Below, piece by piece: positions 27,665-37,338 of a stretch of DNA of 64,000 nt. Origin of the DNA: Halomonas sp. CH40 (GTDB lineage: Bacteria; Pseudomonadota; Gammaproteobacteria; Pseudomonadales; Halomonadaceae); assembly GCA_041875495.1 (NCBI GenBank), contig CP112982.1, positions 3,534,001 through 3,598,000 of the forward strand, in the 5' to 3' direction. The notes under the pieces were generated by a model. It searched no databases, was not told the DNA's origin, and saw only the letters and a program-made list of their open reading frames with translations. Within the stretch, counting starts at the first letter, position 1; each line of letters begins with the position of its first letter. The position numbers were made by a program, and so were the translations under genes.

Positions 27665-27688
27665 CAGTGCCGCTGTGTAGCGGCACTG
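27665..27688 (+). terminator. Likely terminator of the TerA-like gene
   Basis: A perfect 10-bp GC-rich stem (CAGTGCCGCT / AGCGGCACTG) with a 4-base loop lies 48 bases after the TerA-like stop. It lacks a good T run, so termination is probable but not certain. Confidence 0.6.
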
Positions 27689-27803
27689 GACTGCTTTGCT
27701 GCACTCGCCACCCTCCAGCAGAATGACTCCATCAAGATGCTAAACTCTACACTCATCGTCATAATGTACCCTCTGCTCTCACCCCTCATGCTGGGAGGCC
27801 TGT

Positions 27804-29372
27804 ATGTCAAGGATGCACACTCGTAAGCTCCCGATTGGGATACAGACCTTCTCGGATATCCGCGAAGGCGGCTATTACTACGTCGACAAGACGCCTTTTA
27901 TTGAAAAGCTGGCCAACCAGAACAAGTACTATTTTCTCTCACGCCCACGGCGATTTGGCAAAAGCCTGCTGCTGGATACCCTGCGGTGCCTGTTTGAAGG
28001 CCGTGAAGCGCTTTTTGAAGGGCTTTATATTCATGACAGGTGGGATTGGCAGTCCACCTACCCTGTGATTCGGTTGAGCTTTTCAGATGGCGTATTGCAA
28101 AGCCGCGAAGCGTTGGATCAACATATCCAGGAGATCATGGCGTCTGAAGCCCAGCGGCTGGGCGTCACGCTCAACAATAAAAGTATCGCCGGGCGCTTTC
28201 GAGAACTGATCCAGCAAACACGCCTGGTGTCTGGGCGGCCTGTCGTGGTGCTGATTGATGAGTATGACAAGCCGATACTGGATAATATTCTTGATGCAGA
28301 AAGCGCCCGCGAACTGCGTGAAGGGCTAAAAAACCTGTATAGCGTCCTCAAGGACGCCGACCCCTACCTGCATTTTGTGCTGCTCACCGGGGTGTCCAAG
28401 TTCAGCAAGGTAAGCCTGTTTTCGGGATTGAATAACCTCAATGACATCACTCTCGATGCACCTTATGCCGCCATCTGCGGCTATACCGACGAAGATATTG
28501 ATAACGTTTTTGCGCCAGAGCTTCCGGGCCTTGACCGAGAAGAAATCCGCCGCTGGTATAACGGCTACCGCTGGGGAGGCCGCGCCGTTGAAACCGTTTA
28601 CAATCCTTTTGATGTGCTGCTGTTATTGCAAAAACGTGAGTTTGGCGCCTACTGGTTTGAAAGTGCCACGCCGACTTTTCTGATCAATCTGCTGAAAGAA
28701 CGCGGTGTGTTCACCCCACAACTGAGCACGCTTCAAGCCAAGGCCCAATTGCTGGGTCGGTTTGATATCGACGACATTGCCACTGAAGCACTGCTGTTTC
28801 AGACTGGCTACATCACCATCAAGGATGTCCAGGAACCGATGGTTGGCTACCGCCTCTACTCACTGGGCTTTCCCAACCGTGAAGTCGAAAGCAGCCTGAA
28901 CGAATTTTTGCTACCCGTGCTGGGTATTCGCAATAGCGAGGCTCAAGCCTACCAGCTGGCGCTGTTCGATGTGCTTTATAAACATGACTTGGCTGGCCTG
29001 GAAACCCATTTGAAAGCCCTTTACGCTGGCCTGCCCCACGACTGGTATCGCAATAACCCGATTGCCCAGTACGAAGGGCATTATGCCAGCGTCTTCTACA
29101 GCCATTTTGCCGCCCTGGGCATGGGCGTGACGGTGGAAGATGCCAGCCGCAAAGGCCGGGTGGATATGAGCGTTGATTTTGGCGGCCACATTTATCTGTT
29201 TGAGTTCAAGGTGGTGGAGCAAGAACCACAAGGCAAGGCCCTGGAACAGATCAAAACCAAAGGCTACGCCGAGAAACACCTTGCCAGCGGCAAGCCCATC
29301 CACCTGATCGGCGTGGAGTTTTCCAGCCAAAAGCGCCAAATCGTGGCGTTTGAGGTAGAGACCTTAAGGTAA
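27804..29372 (+). CDS. AAA-ATPase-like / PD-(D/E)XK nuclease family protein
   Basis: A 522-residue protein of the family with an N-terminal AAA-ATPase-like domain (begins LPIGIQTFSDIREGGYYYVDKT) and a C-terminal PDDEXK_9 nuclease-like domain. The atypical P-loop SRPRRFGKSLLLD is near residue 46-57, Walker B VVVLIDEYDKP at 147-157, and the nuclease motif GRVDMSVDF...FEFK close to the C-terminus. GGGAGG is five bases before the ATG. The family is scattered, frequent in Bacteroides and proteobacteria, and of unknown role. It stands alone here and is probably a gene of the accessory genome. Confidence 0.87.
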   Translation: MSRMHTRKLPIGIQTFSDIREGGYYYVDKTPFIEKLANQNKYYFLSRPRRFGKSLLLDTLRCLFEGREALFEGLYIHDRWDWQSTYPVIRLSFSDGVLQSREALDQHIQEIMASEAQRLGVTLNNKSIAGRFRELIQQTRLVSGRPVVVLIDEYDKPILDNILDAESARELREGLKNLYSVLKDADPYLHFVLLTGVSKFSKVSLFSGLNNLNDITLDAPYAAICGYTDEDIDNVFAPELPGLDREEIRRWYNGYRWGGRAVETVYNPFDVLLLLQKREFGAYWFESATPTFLINLLKERGVFTPQLSTLQAKAQLLGRFDIDDIATEALLFQTGYITIKDVQEPMVGYRLYSLGFPNREVESSLNEFLLPVLGIRNSEAQAYQLALFDVLYKHDLAGLETHLKALYAGLPHDWYRNNPIAQYEGHYASVFYSHFAALGMGVTVEDASRKGRVDMSVDFGGHIYLFEFKVVEQEPQGKALEQIKTKGYAEKHLASGKPIHLIGVEFSSQKRQIVAFEVETLR

Positions 29373-29490
29373 GGGTTTTCATACTTGCCCCCTCCGCTTG
29401 CCCTGCAAAACCTGCTTGGCGCATACTCATCTGTGGACACTGCGCTTATGGCGCTTGATAAAAAAACCTAGATGTGGAGTTCTGCTCATT

Positions 29491-30579
29491 ATGCAACGCC
29501 GTCACTTTCTTAAAACCGCTGGCTTTGGCGCTGCGGGTATCGCCGCCGCGCCTTTTGTTTCAACTGCTAATGCCCAGGAAACAATCACCTGGGACATGGT
29601 GACCTCATGGCCGAAAAATTTCCCCGCCCTGGGGACTGGCGCCAATGAGTTTGCCGAACGCGTTGAGGCACTTTCCGGCGGGCGAATGCGTATCCGCGTT
29701 CACGGGGCGGGTGAGCTGGTCCCAGCGCTGGAAGTGTTTGATGCGGTGTCTGCGGGCACGGCTGAAATGGGCCATTCCGCTTCTTACTATTGGCGTGGCA
29801 AAGTCGCTGCTTCCCAGTTCTTTACGGCGGTGCCGTTTGGCATGAACACTCAGGAGACCAATGCCTGGCTGTATTACGGCGGTGGTCAGGAACTTTGGGA
29901 CGAGTTATACGCCAAGCACAACCTCAAGCCGTTTGCGGTCGGTAACACCACAACTCAACCGGGCGGCTGGTTCAAGAAAGAGATTAACTCACTGGAAGAC
30001 TTGCAGGGCGTTAAGCTGCGCCTGCCGGGGCTTGCCGGTGAAGCCATGAACCGCATTGGCGTGACGACAGTGACGATTGCCGGCGGCGAGATCTTTACCG
30101 CCATGCAGACCGGCGCCCTGGATGCCGCCGACTGGGTAAGCCCTTACAATGACCTGGCATTTGGCCTGCATCAGGTTGCCGATTACTACTACACCTCTGC
30201 CTGGAACGAGCCCAGTGCGGTGTTGGAAGGCACGGTTAACCTGGACGCCTGGAACGCCCTGCCGGATGACCTCAAGGCCGTGGTTGAGGAGGCTGCGCGC
30301 GCTTCCAACCTGTCAATGATCAGTGAGTTCACTTACCGCAACGCCCAGGCACTCGATACCCTGGTCAATGAGCATGACGTCAAGCTACGCGCCTTCCCGG
30401 AAGACGTGATGCAAGCGCTTTATGATGCCTCTCAGGACGTTATCCGCGAACAGACTGAAAACGATGCAGATTCCAAGAAGGTCTATGATTCCTACCGCGC
30501 CTTCCAGGAACTGGTGCGTCCTGTCACTGACAGCGGCGAATTTACCTACCTGAAAAACCGTGAACGCGTCGGCGGCTAA
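29491..30579 (+). CDS. TRAP transporter solute-binding protein, TakP-like
   Basis: A 362-residue periplasmic binding protein. A twin-arginine signal (RRHFLKTAGFG, cleavage after STANA) precedes the mature DctP fold. Segments such as WPKNFPALGTGANEFAERVE, GAGELVPALEVFDAVSAGT, GNTTTQPGGWFKKEIN and LRLPGLAGEAMNRIG, AGGEIFTAMQTGALDAADWV closely resemble TakP of Rhodobacter, which binds 2-oxo acids. The membrane subunits (DctQ, DctM) are not adjacent, so it is an orphan receptor here. The start is set by the Tat motif; a longer frame has no signal-peptide logic. Confidence 0.9.
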   Translation: MQRRHFLKTAGFGAAGIAAAPFVSTANAQETITWDMVTSWPKNFPALGTGANEFAERVEALSGGRMRIRVHGAGELVPALEVFDAVSAGTAEMGHSASYYWRGKVAASQFFTAVPFGMNTQETNAWLYYGGGQELWDELYAKHNLKPFAVGNTTTQPGGWFKKEINSLEDLQGVKLRLPGLAGEAMNRIGVTTVTIAGGEIFTAMQTGALDAADWVSPYNDLAFGLHQVADYYYTSAWNEPSAVLEGTVNLDAWNALPDDLKAVVEEAARASNLSMISEFTYRNAQALDTLVNEHDVKLRAFPEDVMQALYDASQDVIREQTENDADSKKVYDSYRAFQELVRPVTDSGEFTYLKNRERVGG

Positions 30580-30604
30580 TGGCGCTTGGTTCTATCGATA
30601 TCCA

Positions 30605-30634
30605 CGCCACCGCTAAGTGCGGTGGCGTTTTATT
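30605..30634 (+). terminator. Rho-independent terminator of the TRAP binding protein gene
   Basis: A perfect 9-bp stem (CGCCACCGC / GCGGTGGCG), 5-base loop and TTTTATT tail, 25 bases after the stop. It also lies 18 bases beyond the convergent thioesterase gene end. Confidence 0.92.
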
Positions 30635-30651
30635 GTTACCGGCGAAAACAG

Positions 30652-31083
30652 TCAGATCGTATCGTGTACCGAGCGGATTCGGCCGTTGTCATCCAGCGCC
30701 ACCATCACAAAACGCGCTTCAGTGACCTTCTGGCGCTCATCCAATCGCTGTCCATAGGGCGGGCGAACCCACACCTCGACATCTATTTTAAGAGAGCTGT
30801 GGCCGATTTCTCGCACTTGGGTAAAGACACTCACCATTGAGCCCACCCGCACCGGGCTTAGAAAATCCATGGCCTCAATGGCCACAGTCGCTGTGCGGCC
30901 ACCCGCCTCACGGCCCGCCGCAAGCTCGGCGGCCTGATCCATCTGGTTGACCAGCCAGCCTCCCGGAATATCACCATAGAAGTTGGTATCCTGGCGAGAA
31001 GCCAGTAGTTTCAAGGTAAGCTGGCCGGTGGGGGCCGGTGCGTCATCCACGTCGTTATTTACCTGGTTATCCAAAAGAGTCAT
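30652..31083 (-). CDS. Acyl-CoA thioesterase, hot-dog fold (YciA-like)
   Basis: A 143-residue hot-dog thioesterase. NFYGDIPGGWLVNQMDQAAELAA is the conserved core with the catalytic Asp, VAIEAMDFLSPVRVGSMV the dimer strand, and IDVEVWVRPPYGQRL matches YciA-type enzymes, which hydrolyse acyl-CoA. An ATG 14 codons further upstream is an alternative start; neither has a strong ribosome binding site. It is convergent with the TRAP protein gene and divergent from pstS. Confidence 0.88.
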   Translation of the reverse strand: MTLLDNQVNNDVDDAPAPTGQLTLKLLASRQDTNFYGDIPGGWLVNQMDQAAELAAGREAGGRTATVAIEAMDFLSPVRVGSMVSVFTQVREIGHSSLKIDVEVWVRPPYGQRLDERQKVTEARFVMVALDDNGRIRSVHDTI

Positions 31084-31239
31084 ATAAACGTCGCTTTTTA
31101 GGGTTATTGTTTTCGCGCAGGGCATAAGAGGTCATGTTACTTTTACTACTCAAATCAATACTCAGATCAGCAGGCAAACAGCCAACTATTTGTTGCATCG
31201 CAATAATATAGCAGCAGTTAACCATATGAGGGCCTTTGT

Positions 31240-32196
31240 TTGAACAGCTGCGCGACATCTTTCGTGTTTCTCCGCCGCTCAGGGTGCGCCGCCTTACTGT
31301 GGGTGCTACTGCTATCAGGGTTAGCCTCAGCCAATACAGTGGCAGCGCCGGTTAGCGGCACCTTGAGCGCCGTTGGTTCAGATACCATGGCAGGCCTGAT
31401 TCTGCGCTGGGGCGAGGCCTTGAGCCAACGCCACCCAGACATCAACATCCAGTTTCAGGCCAGCGGCTCGGCCAATGCTCCTTCAGCACTGATAGCGGGC
31501 ACCACGCGGCTAGGGCCGATGTCGCGCCAGATGACGGACACCGAGCACCAGGCCTTCACGCAGCGTTATGGTTACCCGCCACTGGAACTCAAGGTCGCCC
31601 GCGATGCCCTGGTGGTCATTGTGCATCGTCATAACCCGCTTGCCGAGCTAACTCGCCAGCAGGTGGATGCGCTGTTTTCAACCACCCGCGAGTGCGGTGC
31701 CAACGCCGCCATTAGCCGCTGGCAGGAACTGCCCGCCACCCAGGATTGGCCATTTGGCGCGATTGCCTTGCACGGGCGCAACAGCGCCTCCGGTACTTAC
31801 GGCCTGTTTCAACAAAGAGCCCTGTGCGGCGGCGAGTTTCGCCCCACGCTTAGCCAGCACCCTGGGGCTTCCGCCGTGGTCGCCGCGGTGGGCGAATCGC
31901 CCGGTAGCATCGGTTACGCAGGCTACCATCACCTGACGCCCAACGTTAAAGCCGTCAGCCTGATCAATACCGAAGGCCAAGCCATCGCACTCAGTGAAAA
32001 CAGCGTGCAAAGCGGTGACTATCCACTCTCGCGCTATCTTTATCTGTATGTCAATGCGCCGCCTGAACAACCCTTGCCTGCGGCGGAAAAAGCCCTGCTA
32101 GGCTTGATTTTTTCACCCGAGGGTCAAAAGATTGCTCGTTCAGCGGGCTTTGTACCGCTAAGCGAAACTCTCCGTCAACAGCAAGCCCTCTGGTAA
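31240..32196 (+). CDS. pstS: Phosphate ABC transporter substrate-binding protein PstS
   Basis: A 318-residue periplasmic phosphate-binding protein. A signal peptide (about 1-31, SGCAALLWVLLLSGLASA) precedes GTLSAVGSDTMAGLILRWGE, the phosphate-binding N-terminus; GRNSASGTYGLF and SIGYAGYHH follow. The start appears to be TTG at 31240 with GAGG seven bases upstream; no ATG fits. It precedes pstC by about 130 bases, with a Pho box inside that gap instead of clearly in front of pstS. It belongs to the Pseudomonas-type PstS group. Confidence 0.9.
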   Translation: MNSCATSFVFLRRSGCAALLWVLLLSGLASANTVAAPVSGTLSAVGSDTMAGLILRWGEALSQRHPDINIQFQASGSANAPSALIAGTTRLGPMSRQMTDTEHQAFTQRYGYPPLELKVARDALVVIVHRHNPLAELTRQQVDALFSTTRECGANAAISRWQELPATQDWPFGAIALHGRNSASGTYGLFQQRALCGGEFRPTLSQHPGASAVVAAVGESPGSIGYAGYHHLTPNVKAVSLINTEGQAIALSENSVQSGDYPLSRYLYLYVNAPPEQPLPAAEKALLGLIFSPEGQKIARSAGFVPLSETLRQQQALW

Positions 32197-32223
32197 CAGT
32201 TCTTGATTGACAGCCCGGCAAAA

Positions 32224-32251
32224 TGTCATCTAAATGTCATAAAAAAGTCTT
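32224..32251 (+). promoter_or_regulatory. Pho box (PhoB operator) before pstC
   Basis: Two perfect TGTCAT repeats at 32224-32229 and 32235-32240, 11 bases apart (TGTCATCTAAATGTCAT), with a third degenerate repeat (AGTCTT) in phase at 32246-32251. The spacing and sequence match the PhoB direct-repeat consensus. The same 17-base core recurs in front of phoB. Confidence 0.88.
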
Positions 32252-32325
32252 ACGCTGTGTGCTAGGCCATGACAAGCGTCTTACCAACCACCTTCTGCGA
32301 CCTCAGTCTGCACCATGCTATCACC

Positions 32326-33480
32326 ATGACTCAGCCACCACGGCTTTCATCCTCAGCTCCTCGGACACTGCCTCAAGGTCCGCGCTGCCAGCGCCCTCAT
32401 CGTCAACGCCTGGATCGCTTTGCGACGACGGTGATTACTGCGGGTGCCTTTGCCGTGCTGGCTGCCATCCTGGCAATTGGAGTCTTCTTGCTATGGGAAA
32501 GCTTCCCCCTGCTGGCGATGAACGATATGGCGCTGATCAGCTCGCTTTCGCCATTGGCATGGGGAACATTAAAGGCCGCGTTAGCCGCCATGGTGTTTGC
32601 CCTGCCGATTGCGCTGGGTGCAGCTGTTTACACCGCCATGTATATGCCCGCTCGCCAGCGCACCCGCATCAAGCCGCTGTTGGAAATGATGGAAGCCATT
32701 CCTGGCGTGGTGATCGGTTTTATTGCCGGGCTGATACTCGCCCCCTGGGTGGAGCGGCACCTGACGTCCACACTGGTGCTGCTGGTCTGGCTACCTGCTA
32801 GCGCCCTGTTGGCGGGCATGCTGTGGCATGCCTTGCATAAGCGTTGGCGCCAGCGTCTTCCTTTCAGCAGCGCCGCCCTTTGGCTGATCCCCTGGTTTGC
32901 GCTGATGGTCATTCTCGCGCTCTGGGCAGCGCCGCTGGCTGAACAGTACCTGCTAGGCGAAGATTTACGCCGCTTTCTTGATTTGCAGCTGGGCATTGAT
33001 TATGCCACGCGCAACGCCATGATAGTCGGCGCAGCGATGGGCTTTGCCGTGATTCCCAGCGTCTATGCCCTGGCGGAAGACGCCCTTTCGGATGTGCCAC
33101 CTGCCCTGCTGGAAGGTGCCCAGGCGTTGGGGGCTGACCGCTGGCAGGCACTCTGGAAAGTCGCCCTGCCGGCTGCCGGGCCAGGGATATTTTCTGCGGT
33201 GATGATCGGCGCCGGACGTGCCGTAGGTGAAACCATGATTGTATTGATGGCCAGCGGCAACACCGCCTTGTTGAGCGCCAGCCCCTTTGAAGGCATGCGC
33301 TCCATGGCCGCCGCCATCGCCATAGAGATGCCGGAAGCAGCGCCTGGCAGCAGCACTTACCATATGCTGATCTTTGCCGCCTTGCTGCTGTTTGGCTTCA
33401 CCTTTCTGGTCAATACCCTGGCTGAAACGGTTCGACTGCGCTTGCGTACCCGCCTGAAACGCATGGGGGGGAGTGCATGA
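32326..33480 (+). CDS. pstC: Phosphate ABC transporter permease PstC
   Basis: A 384-residue membrane permease with about six to seven helices. The EAA loop contacting PstB is LLEGAQALGADRWQALWKVALPAAGPGI, and the following VGETMIVLM is typical. A start 19 codons earlier would leave almost no leader after the Pho box, so the ATG at 32326 is preferred; neither has an obvious ribosome binding site. A periplasmic/helical insert in mid-protein (about residues 120-190) makes it longer than enteric PstC (319). It overlaps pstA by four bases (ATGA). Confidence 0.9.
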   Translation: MTQPPRLSSSAPRTLPQGPRCQRPHRQRLDRFATTVITAGAFAVLAAILAIGVFLLWESFPLLAMNDMALISSLSPLAWGTLKAALAAMVFALPIALGAAVYTAMYMPARQRTRIKPLLEMMEAIPGVVIGFIAGLILAPWVERHLTSTLVLLVWLPASALLAGMLWHALHKRWRQRLPFSSAALWLIPWFALMVILALWAAPLAEQYLLGEDLRRFLDLQLGIDYATRNAMIVGAAMGFAVIPSVYALAEDALSDVPPALLEGAQALGADRWQALWKVALPAAGPGIFSAVMIGAGRAVGETMIVLMASGNTALLSASPFEGMRSMAAAIAIEMPEAAPGSSTYHMLIFAALLLFGFTFLVNTLAETVRLRLRTRLKRMGGSA

Positions 33481-34850
33481 AACGCGTCTGGCCATGGCTG
33501 TGCGCTGCCAGTGTAGCGCTCTCGCTATGTATGTTGGGGCTCTTGCTGGCCCTGTTACTGACCCGTGGTTTAGGTCATTTCTGGCCATCCACCCTGGAGG
33601 TGGCCACCCTGGATTCCGGCGAGGTGATTGCCGGGGAAGCCGTGCGTGAAACAGCGCTGCCCCAGCGTGACGGCAAAGAGCGGCTCTACTTTACCGCCAA
33701 CCGGGATATCGACGGCGCCCGCTGGCGCTGGGTAGCAATAGACAGCATAGCCTCACGCCAGACACCCTCGACGCTGTTGCGCCTGCAGCGCAGCCCGTGG
33801 GGGGATTTTATCGGCTACCTCTCTGCCTACGAATACGGCCAGCAACGCCTGGAAGGCGAAGCCGCCTGGCAGGCATTGGAGACTGCCCTGGCAGCCCCTG
33901 CCAATGCCCGCCCCCAGGCGACCCTGGTACTGGAAACGGCAGACGGTCAGACCATTCGCCAGGCGCTGGCGGATATTCACCGTGCCCAGCGGCCCAACAC
34001 CATGCACATTGGCGAAAAGCTGCGCTACTGGGCGCACGGTGTCTGGCAGTTTCTGAGTGAAGGACCGCGAGCCGCTAATACCGGCGGGGGCGTCTGGCCA
34101 GCGATTTTTGGCACCGTGCTGATGGTGATTGTGATGTCGGTGATTGTCATGCCCTTTGGCGTGCTGGCCGCGATTTATCTGAACGAGATTGCCCATCAAG
34201 GCCGCCTGACCCGGCTGGTACGGATTGGCGTACGCAACCTGGCGGGTGTGCCTTCGATTGTTTACGGCGTATTCGGTCTGGGGGTATTTGTTTACGGTAT
34301 TGGCAGCTCGGTGGATCAATGGTTTTTTGAGGATACCCTGCCATCTCCGACCTTTGGCACCGGCGGCCTGTTATGGGCATCCCTGACCCTGGCATTACTC
34401 ACCTTGCCCGTGGTGATTGTCGCCACCGAAGAAGGTCTGGCACGCATTCCCGATAGCCAGCGCGAAGGCGCCGTTGCCCTGGGCGCGACCCGTCTGGAAA
34501 CCTTGACCCGCATCGTACTGCCTATGGCCATGCCCGCCATGCTGACGGCAGTCATTCTGGCGGTGGCTCGCGCAGCAGGTGAAGTCGCCCCCCTGATGCT
34601 GGTCGGCGTTGCCAAACTGGCCCCGCAGATGCCGCTGGATGGCGACTTCCCCTATCTACACCTGGAACGCAAGTTCATGCATCTGGGCTATCATCTGTTT
34701 GATACTGCCTTTCACGGCGACGATGTTCAGGCGGCCATTCCGTTGGTCTACGCAACGGCGCTCTTACTGGTTACGATTGTGCTGGTGCTTAACCTAACTG
34801 CCATATTCTTGCGCCATTATCTAAGACGTCAGCGAGGTCAGCCATGTTAG
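33477..34850 (+). CDS. pstA: Phosphate ABC transporter permease PstA
   Basis: A 457-residue permease. After the first helix (about 5-28) lies a large non-membrane domain of about 170 residues ([30 protein letters not shown] and more), absent from enteric PstA (296 residues) but usual in Pseudomonas relatives. The core has [15 protein letters not shown] and the EAA loop [26 protein letters not shown]. Coupled to pstC by ATGA and to pstB by a 7-base overlap. Confidence 0.92.
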   Translation: MKRVWPWLCAASVALSLCMLGLLLALLLTRGLGHFWPSTLEVATLDSGEVIAGEAVRETALPQRDGKERLYFTANRDIDGARWRWVAIDSIASRQTPSTLLRLQRSPWGDFIGYLSAYEYGQQRLEGEAAWQALETALAAPANARPQATLVLETADGQTIRQALADIHRAQRPNTMHIGEKLRYWAHGVWQFLSEGPRAANTGGGVWPAIFGTVLMVIVMSVIVMPFGVLAAIYLNEIAHQGRLTRLVRIGVRNLAGVPSIVYGVFGLGVFVYGIGSSVDQWFFEDTLPSPTFGTGGLLWASLTLALLTLPVVIVATEEGLARIPDSQREGAVALGATRLETLTRIVLPMAMPAMLTAVILAVARAAGEVAPLMLVGVAKLAPQMPLDGDFPYLHLERKFMHLGYHLFDTAFHGDDVQAAIPLVYATALLLVTIVLVLNLTAIFLRHYLRRQRGQPC

Positions 34851-35641
34851 CGTCCAATGAAAGCCTCAATGGCATGTCTCGCCAAGGCCAAAGCTGCCTG
34901 AGCATTGATGCCTTCAGCCTGGCCTACGCAGGTAAGCAGGCGCTGCGCGAGCTGACGCTGGAGATACCTCGCCACCGGGTGACCGCCTTTATCGGCCCTT
35001 CAGGGTGTGGCAAATCAACTTTACTCAGGGCCATCAACCGTCTGCATGACCTCAACGATGAAGCCTCGCATAAAGGTCGTATCATGGTGGAGGGCATCGA
35101 CATTCATTCACCCGACATCGACGTGTCCGAATTGCGGCGGCGAATTGGCATGGTCTTTCAGACCCCGAACCCTTTTCCCATGTCGATTTATGAAAACGTG
35201 GCCTTCGGCTTGCGTTTACAGGGCCGCATGACCAAGCGCAAGCGGGATGACATTATTGAATGGGCGCTCACCTCGGCGGCACTGTGGGACGAGGTCAAGG
35301 ATCGTCTGCATCAGTCGGCCTGGCAGCTGTCCGGTGGGCAGCAGCAACGCCTGGTCATTGCCCGTACCTTGGCCGTACAGCCCGAGATATTGCTGCTTGA
35401 TGAACCCGCGTCAGCGCTTGATCCAGTGTCGACGCTAAAAATCGAGGAGCTGATCTGCAACCTGAAATCGCAGCTGACCCTGGTATTGGTCACCCATAAC
35501 ATGCAGCAGGCCGCTCGGGTATCCGATTTCACTGCCTTTTTAAGTCACGGTGAACTCATCGAATACGGCCCGACAGACCAGTTATTCACCAACCCACGCT
35601 TGCGCCATACTGAAAACTACATCACTGGGCGCATCAACTGA
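34844..35641 (+). CDS. pstB: Phosphate ABC transporter ATPase PstB
   Basis: A 265-residue ABC ATPase. Walker [10 protein letters not shown] (51-59), Q-loop in [21 protein letters not shown], signature [15 protein letters not shown] and Walker [14 protein letters not shown] are all present, with the PstB-typical NPFPMS after the Q-loop. GAGG six bases before ATG, overlapping the pstA end, supports the start; a second ATG ten codons later is the alternative. Energises the PstSCAB importer. Confidence 0.95.
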   Translation: MLASNESLNGMSRQGQSCLSIDAFSLAYAGKQALRELTLEIPRHRVTAFIGPSGCGKSTLLRAINRLHDLNDEASHKGRIMVEGIDIHSPDIDVSELRRRIGMVFQTPNPFPMSIYENVAFGLRLQGRMTKRKRDDIIEWALTSAALWDEVKDRLHQSAWQLSGGQQQRLVIARTLAVQPEILLLDEPASALDPVSTLKIEELICNLKSQLTLVLVTHNMQQAARVSDFTAFLSHGELIEYGPTDQLFTNPRLRHTENYITGRIN

Positions 35642-35718
35642 CAGGAAGGTCGGTGACCCGATCCGGCACCTACTAACAATGTATTTCATCACCCCGCAAC
35701 CGCCATCAGGAGCACATT

Positions 35719-36447
35719 ATGGAAATCAACAGCGAAAGCCATAGCCAACATATCTCACGTCAGTTCAACCAGGAGCTGGAGGAGCTGAAAACCCACTTGA
35801 TGGCCATGGGTGGCCTGGTGGAAAAACAGGTTCAGGATGCCATTACGGCCCTGCTGGAAAATGACAGCAAGCTGGCTGGCAAGGTGCGCGACAATGACCG
35901 TGAAGTGAACGATCTGCACCTGCAGATTGACGAAGAATGTACCCGCATACTGGCGCGCCGCCAGCCTGCGGCCTCGGATCTGCGTCTGGTACTTGCCGTC
36001 ATTCGCGCCTCATCTGATCTGGAGCGTATCGGCGATGAAGCCAGCAAGATTGCCCGCAACGCCATCTCGCTAAGCGAAAACAACAATGTCGTACGCGGGC
36101 TGGTGGAAGTTCGTCATATCAGCGAGCACGTGCGCAAGATGCTGCGCGATGCGCTAACGTCTTTTGCCCGCTTTGACCTTGAGCTGGCCGTTGAGGTGGT
36201 GCGCGAAGACGAACTGGTGGACGACGAATACAGCAGCGCCATGCGCTCGCTGATTACCTTTATGGCCGAGGATGCCCGTTCGATTTCCTCAGTGCTGAGT
36301 GTCATGTGGATTCTGCGCGCCCTCGAGCGGGTTGGCGACCATGCCGACAACCTGGCTGAACACGTCGTTTATCTGGTCAAGGGTCTGGATATCCGTCACA
36401 GCGACCCGGACACCCTGGAAGCGACCGTGCTTGATCGCAAGTCCTGA
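35719..36447 (+). CDS. phoU: Phosphate regulon accessory protein PhoU
   Basis: A 242-residue all-helical protein with two PhoU repeats, each carrying the metal-binding acidic motif (VNDLHLQIDEECTRILARRQPAASDLR in the first; LVDDEYSSAM with LERVGDHADNLAEH in the second). PhoU keeps PhoR inactive when phosphate is abundant and limits Pst transport. AGGAG six bases upstream of the ATG. It ends the pstCAB-phoU unit with a hairpin about 90 bases later. Confidence 0.95.
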   Translation: MEINSESHSQHISRQFNQELEELKTHLMAMGGLVEKQVQDAITALLENDSKLAGKVRDNDREVNDLHLQIDEECTRILARRQPAASDLRLVLAVIRASSDLERIGDEASKIARNAISLSENNNVVRGLVEVRHISEHVRKMLRDALTSFARFDLELAVEVVREDELVDDEYSSAMRSLITFMAEDARSISSVLSVMWILRALERVGDHADNLAEHVVYLVKGLDIRHSDPDTLEATVLDRKS

Positions 36448-36535
36448 GCACTTGATACTGGAGGGCCAGCGCCTGCTGGCCAGCACAGGTTAGCAATGTA
36501 GAAGTTGATAAAGTACGGGCTGACATAGAACCCTA

Positions 36536-36560
36536 CGGGCCGCATCCAGCATGCGGCCCG
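36536..36560 (+). terminator. Hairpin after phoU, likely terminator
   Basis: A perfect 10-bp stem (CGGGCCGCAT / ATGCGGCCCG) with a 5-base loop, followed by a short, weak T stretch. It lies between phoU and cysZ. Confidence 0.65.
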
Positions 36561-36593
36561 TTCGTGTCGCGACCCTTGATAAGGAAACTTTGA

Positions 36594-37319
36594 ATGATCA
36601 ATGCGTTAACCGCCATCACCCGGGGAACCCGCTGGGTCTATCAACCCGGCCTGCGGCGTTATATCTTCTTCCCGATTGTGGTCAACTTCATTGTTTACGC
36701 CGGGCTGATCAGCTTTGTATGGCAGCGCTTTAACGGCTGGCTGGCCTACTGGATGAGCCTGGTGCCCGGCTGGCTGGAATGGCTTTCCTGGCTGATCTGG
36801 CCGCTGTTTCTGATCAGCCTGATCGCGGTGGTGTTCTTTTCCTTTACCGTGGTCACCCACCTGATTGCCGCGCCTTTTTATGGCTTTCTGGCTGCCAAGG
36901 TTGAAACCCGAGCCACCGGCAAGGCGCCTATTGACGACCGTGGCCTGGCCCGCACAGCAATCGATACGCTCAAGCGTGAAATGCTCAAGCTGGGGTATAT
37001 TCTGCCCCGCATGCTGGTGTTGTTCGTCATCAGCTGGATACCCGTACTCAATCTGCTGGCCCCGTTTTTATGGGCGCTGTTTTCAGCCTGGGTGCTGGCG
37101 ATTACCTACCTGGATTACCCGATGGACAACAACAAGGTGAGCTTTGCTGATATGCGCTTGCGGCTCTCGGCCCGCTGGTGGCACAGCCTGAGCTATGGGG
37201 GGCTGGTGATGCTGCTGACCTTAATACCGCTGGCCAACCTGTTTTTGCTACCCGGCGCCGTCGCCGGAGCGGTGTTGATGTGGGATGGCCACTACCGCCA
37301 ACCCGCACCCTCTCGCTAA
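36594..37319 (+). CDS. cysZ: Sulfate transporter CysZ
   Basis: A 241-residue EI24/CysZ-family inner-membrane protein. The N-terminal TRGTRWVYQPGLRRYIFFPIVVN, a long hydrophobic pair of helices, FYGFLAAKVE and the late WVLAITYLDYPMDNNKVSF are the family marks. CysZ brings sulfate into the cell for cysteine synthesis in E. coli. AAGGAAA precedes the ATG. It is convergent with phoR (20-base gap). The length is normal. Confidence 0.9.
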   Translation: MINALTAITRGTRWVYQPGLRRYIFFPIVVNFIVYAGLISFVWQRFNGWLAYWMSLVPGWLEWLSWLIWPLFLISLIAVVFFSFTVVTHLIAAPFYGFLAAKVETRATGKAPIDDRGLARTAIDTLKREMLKLGYILPRMLVLFVISWIPVLNLLAPFLWALFSAWVLAITYLDYPMDNNKVSFADMRLRLSARWWHSLSYGGLVMLLTLIPLANLFLLPGAVAGAVLMWDGHYRQPAPSR

Positions 37320-37338
37320 CAACTCAACCATTCACAAC

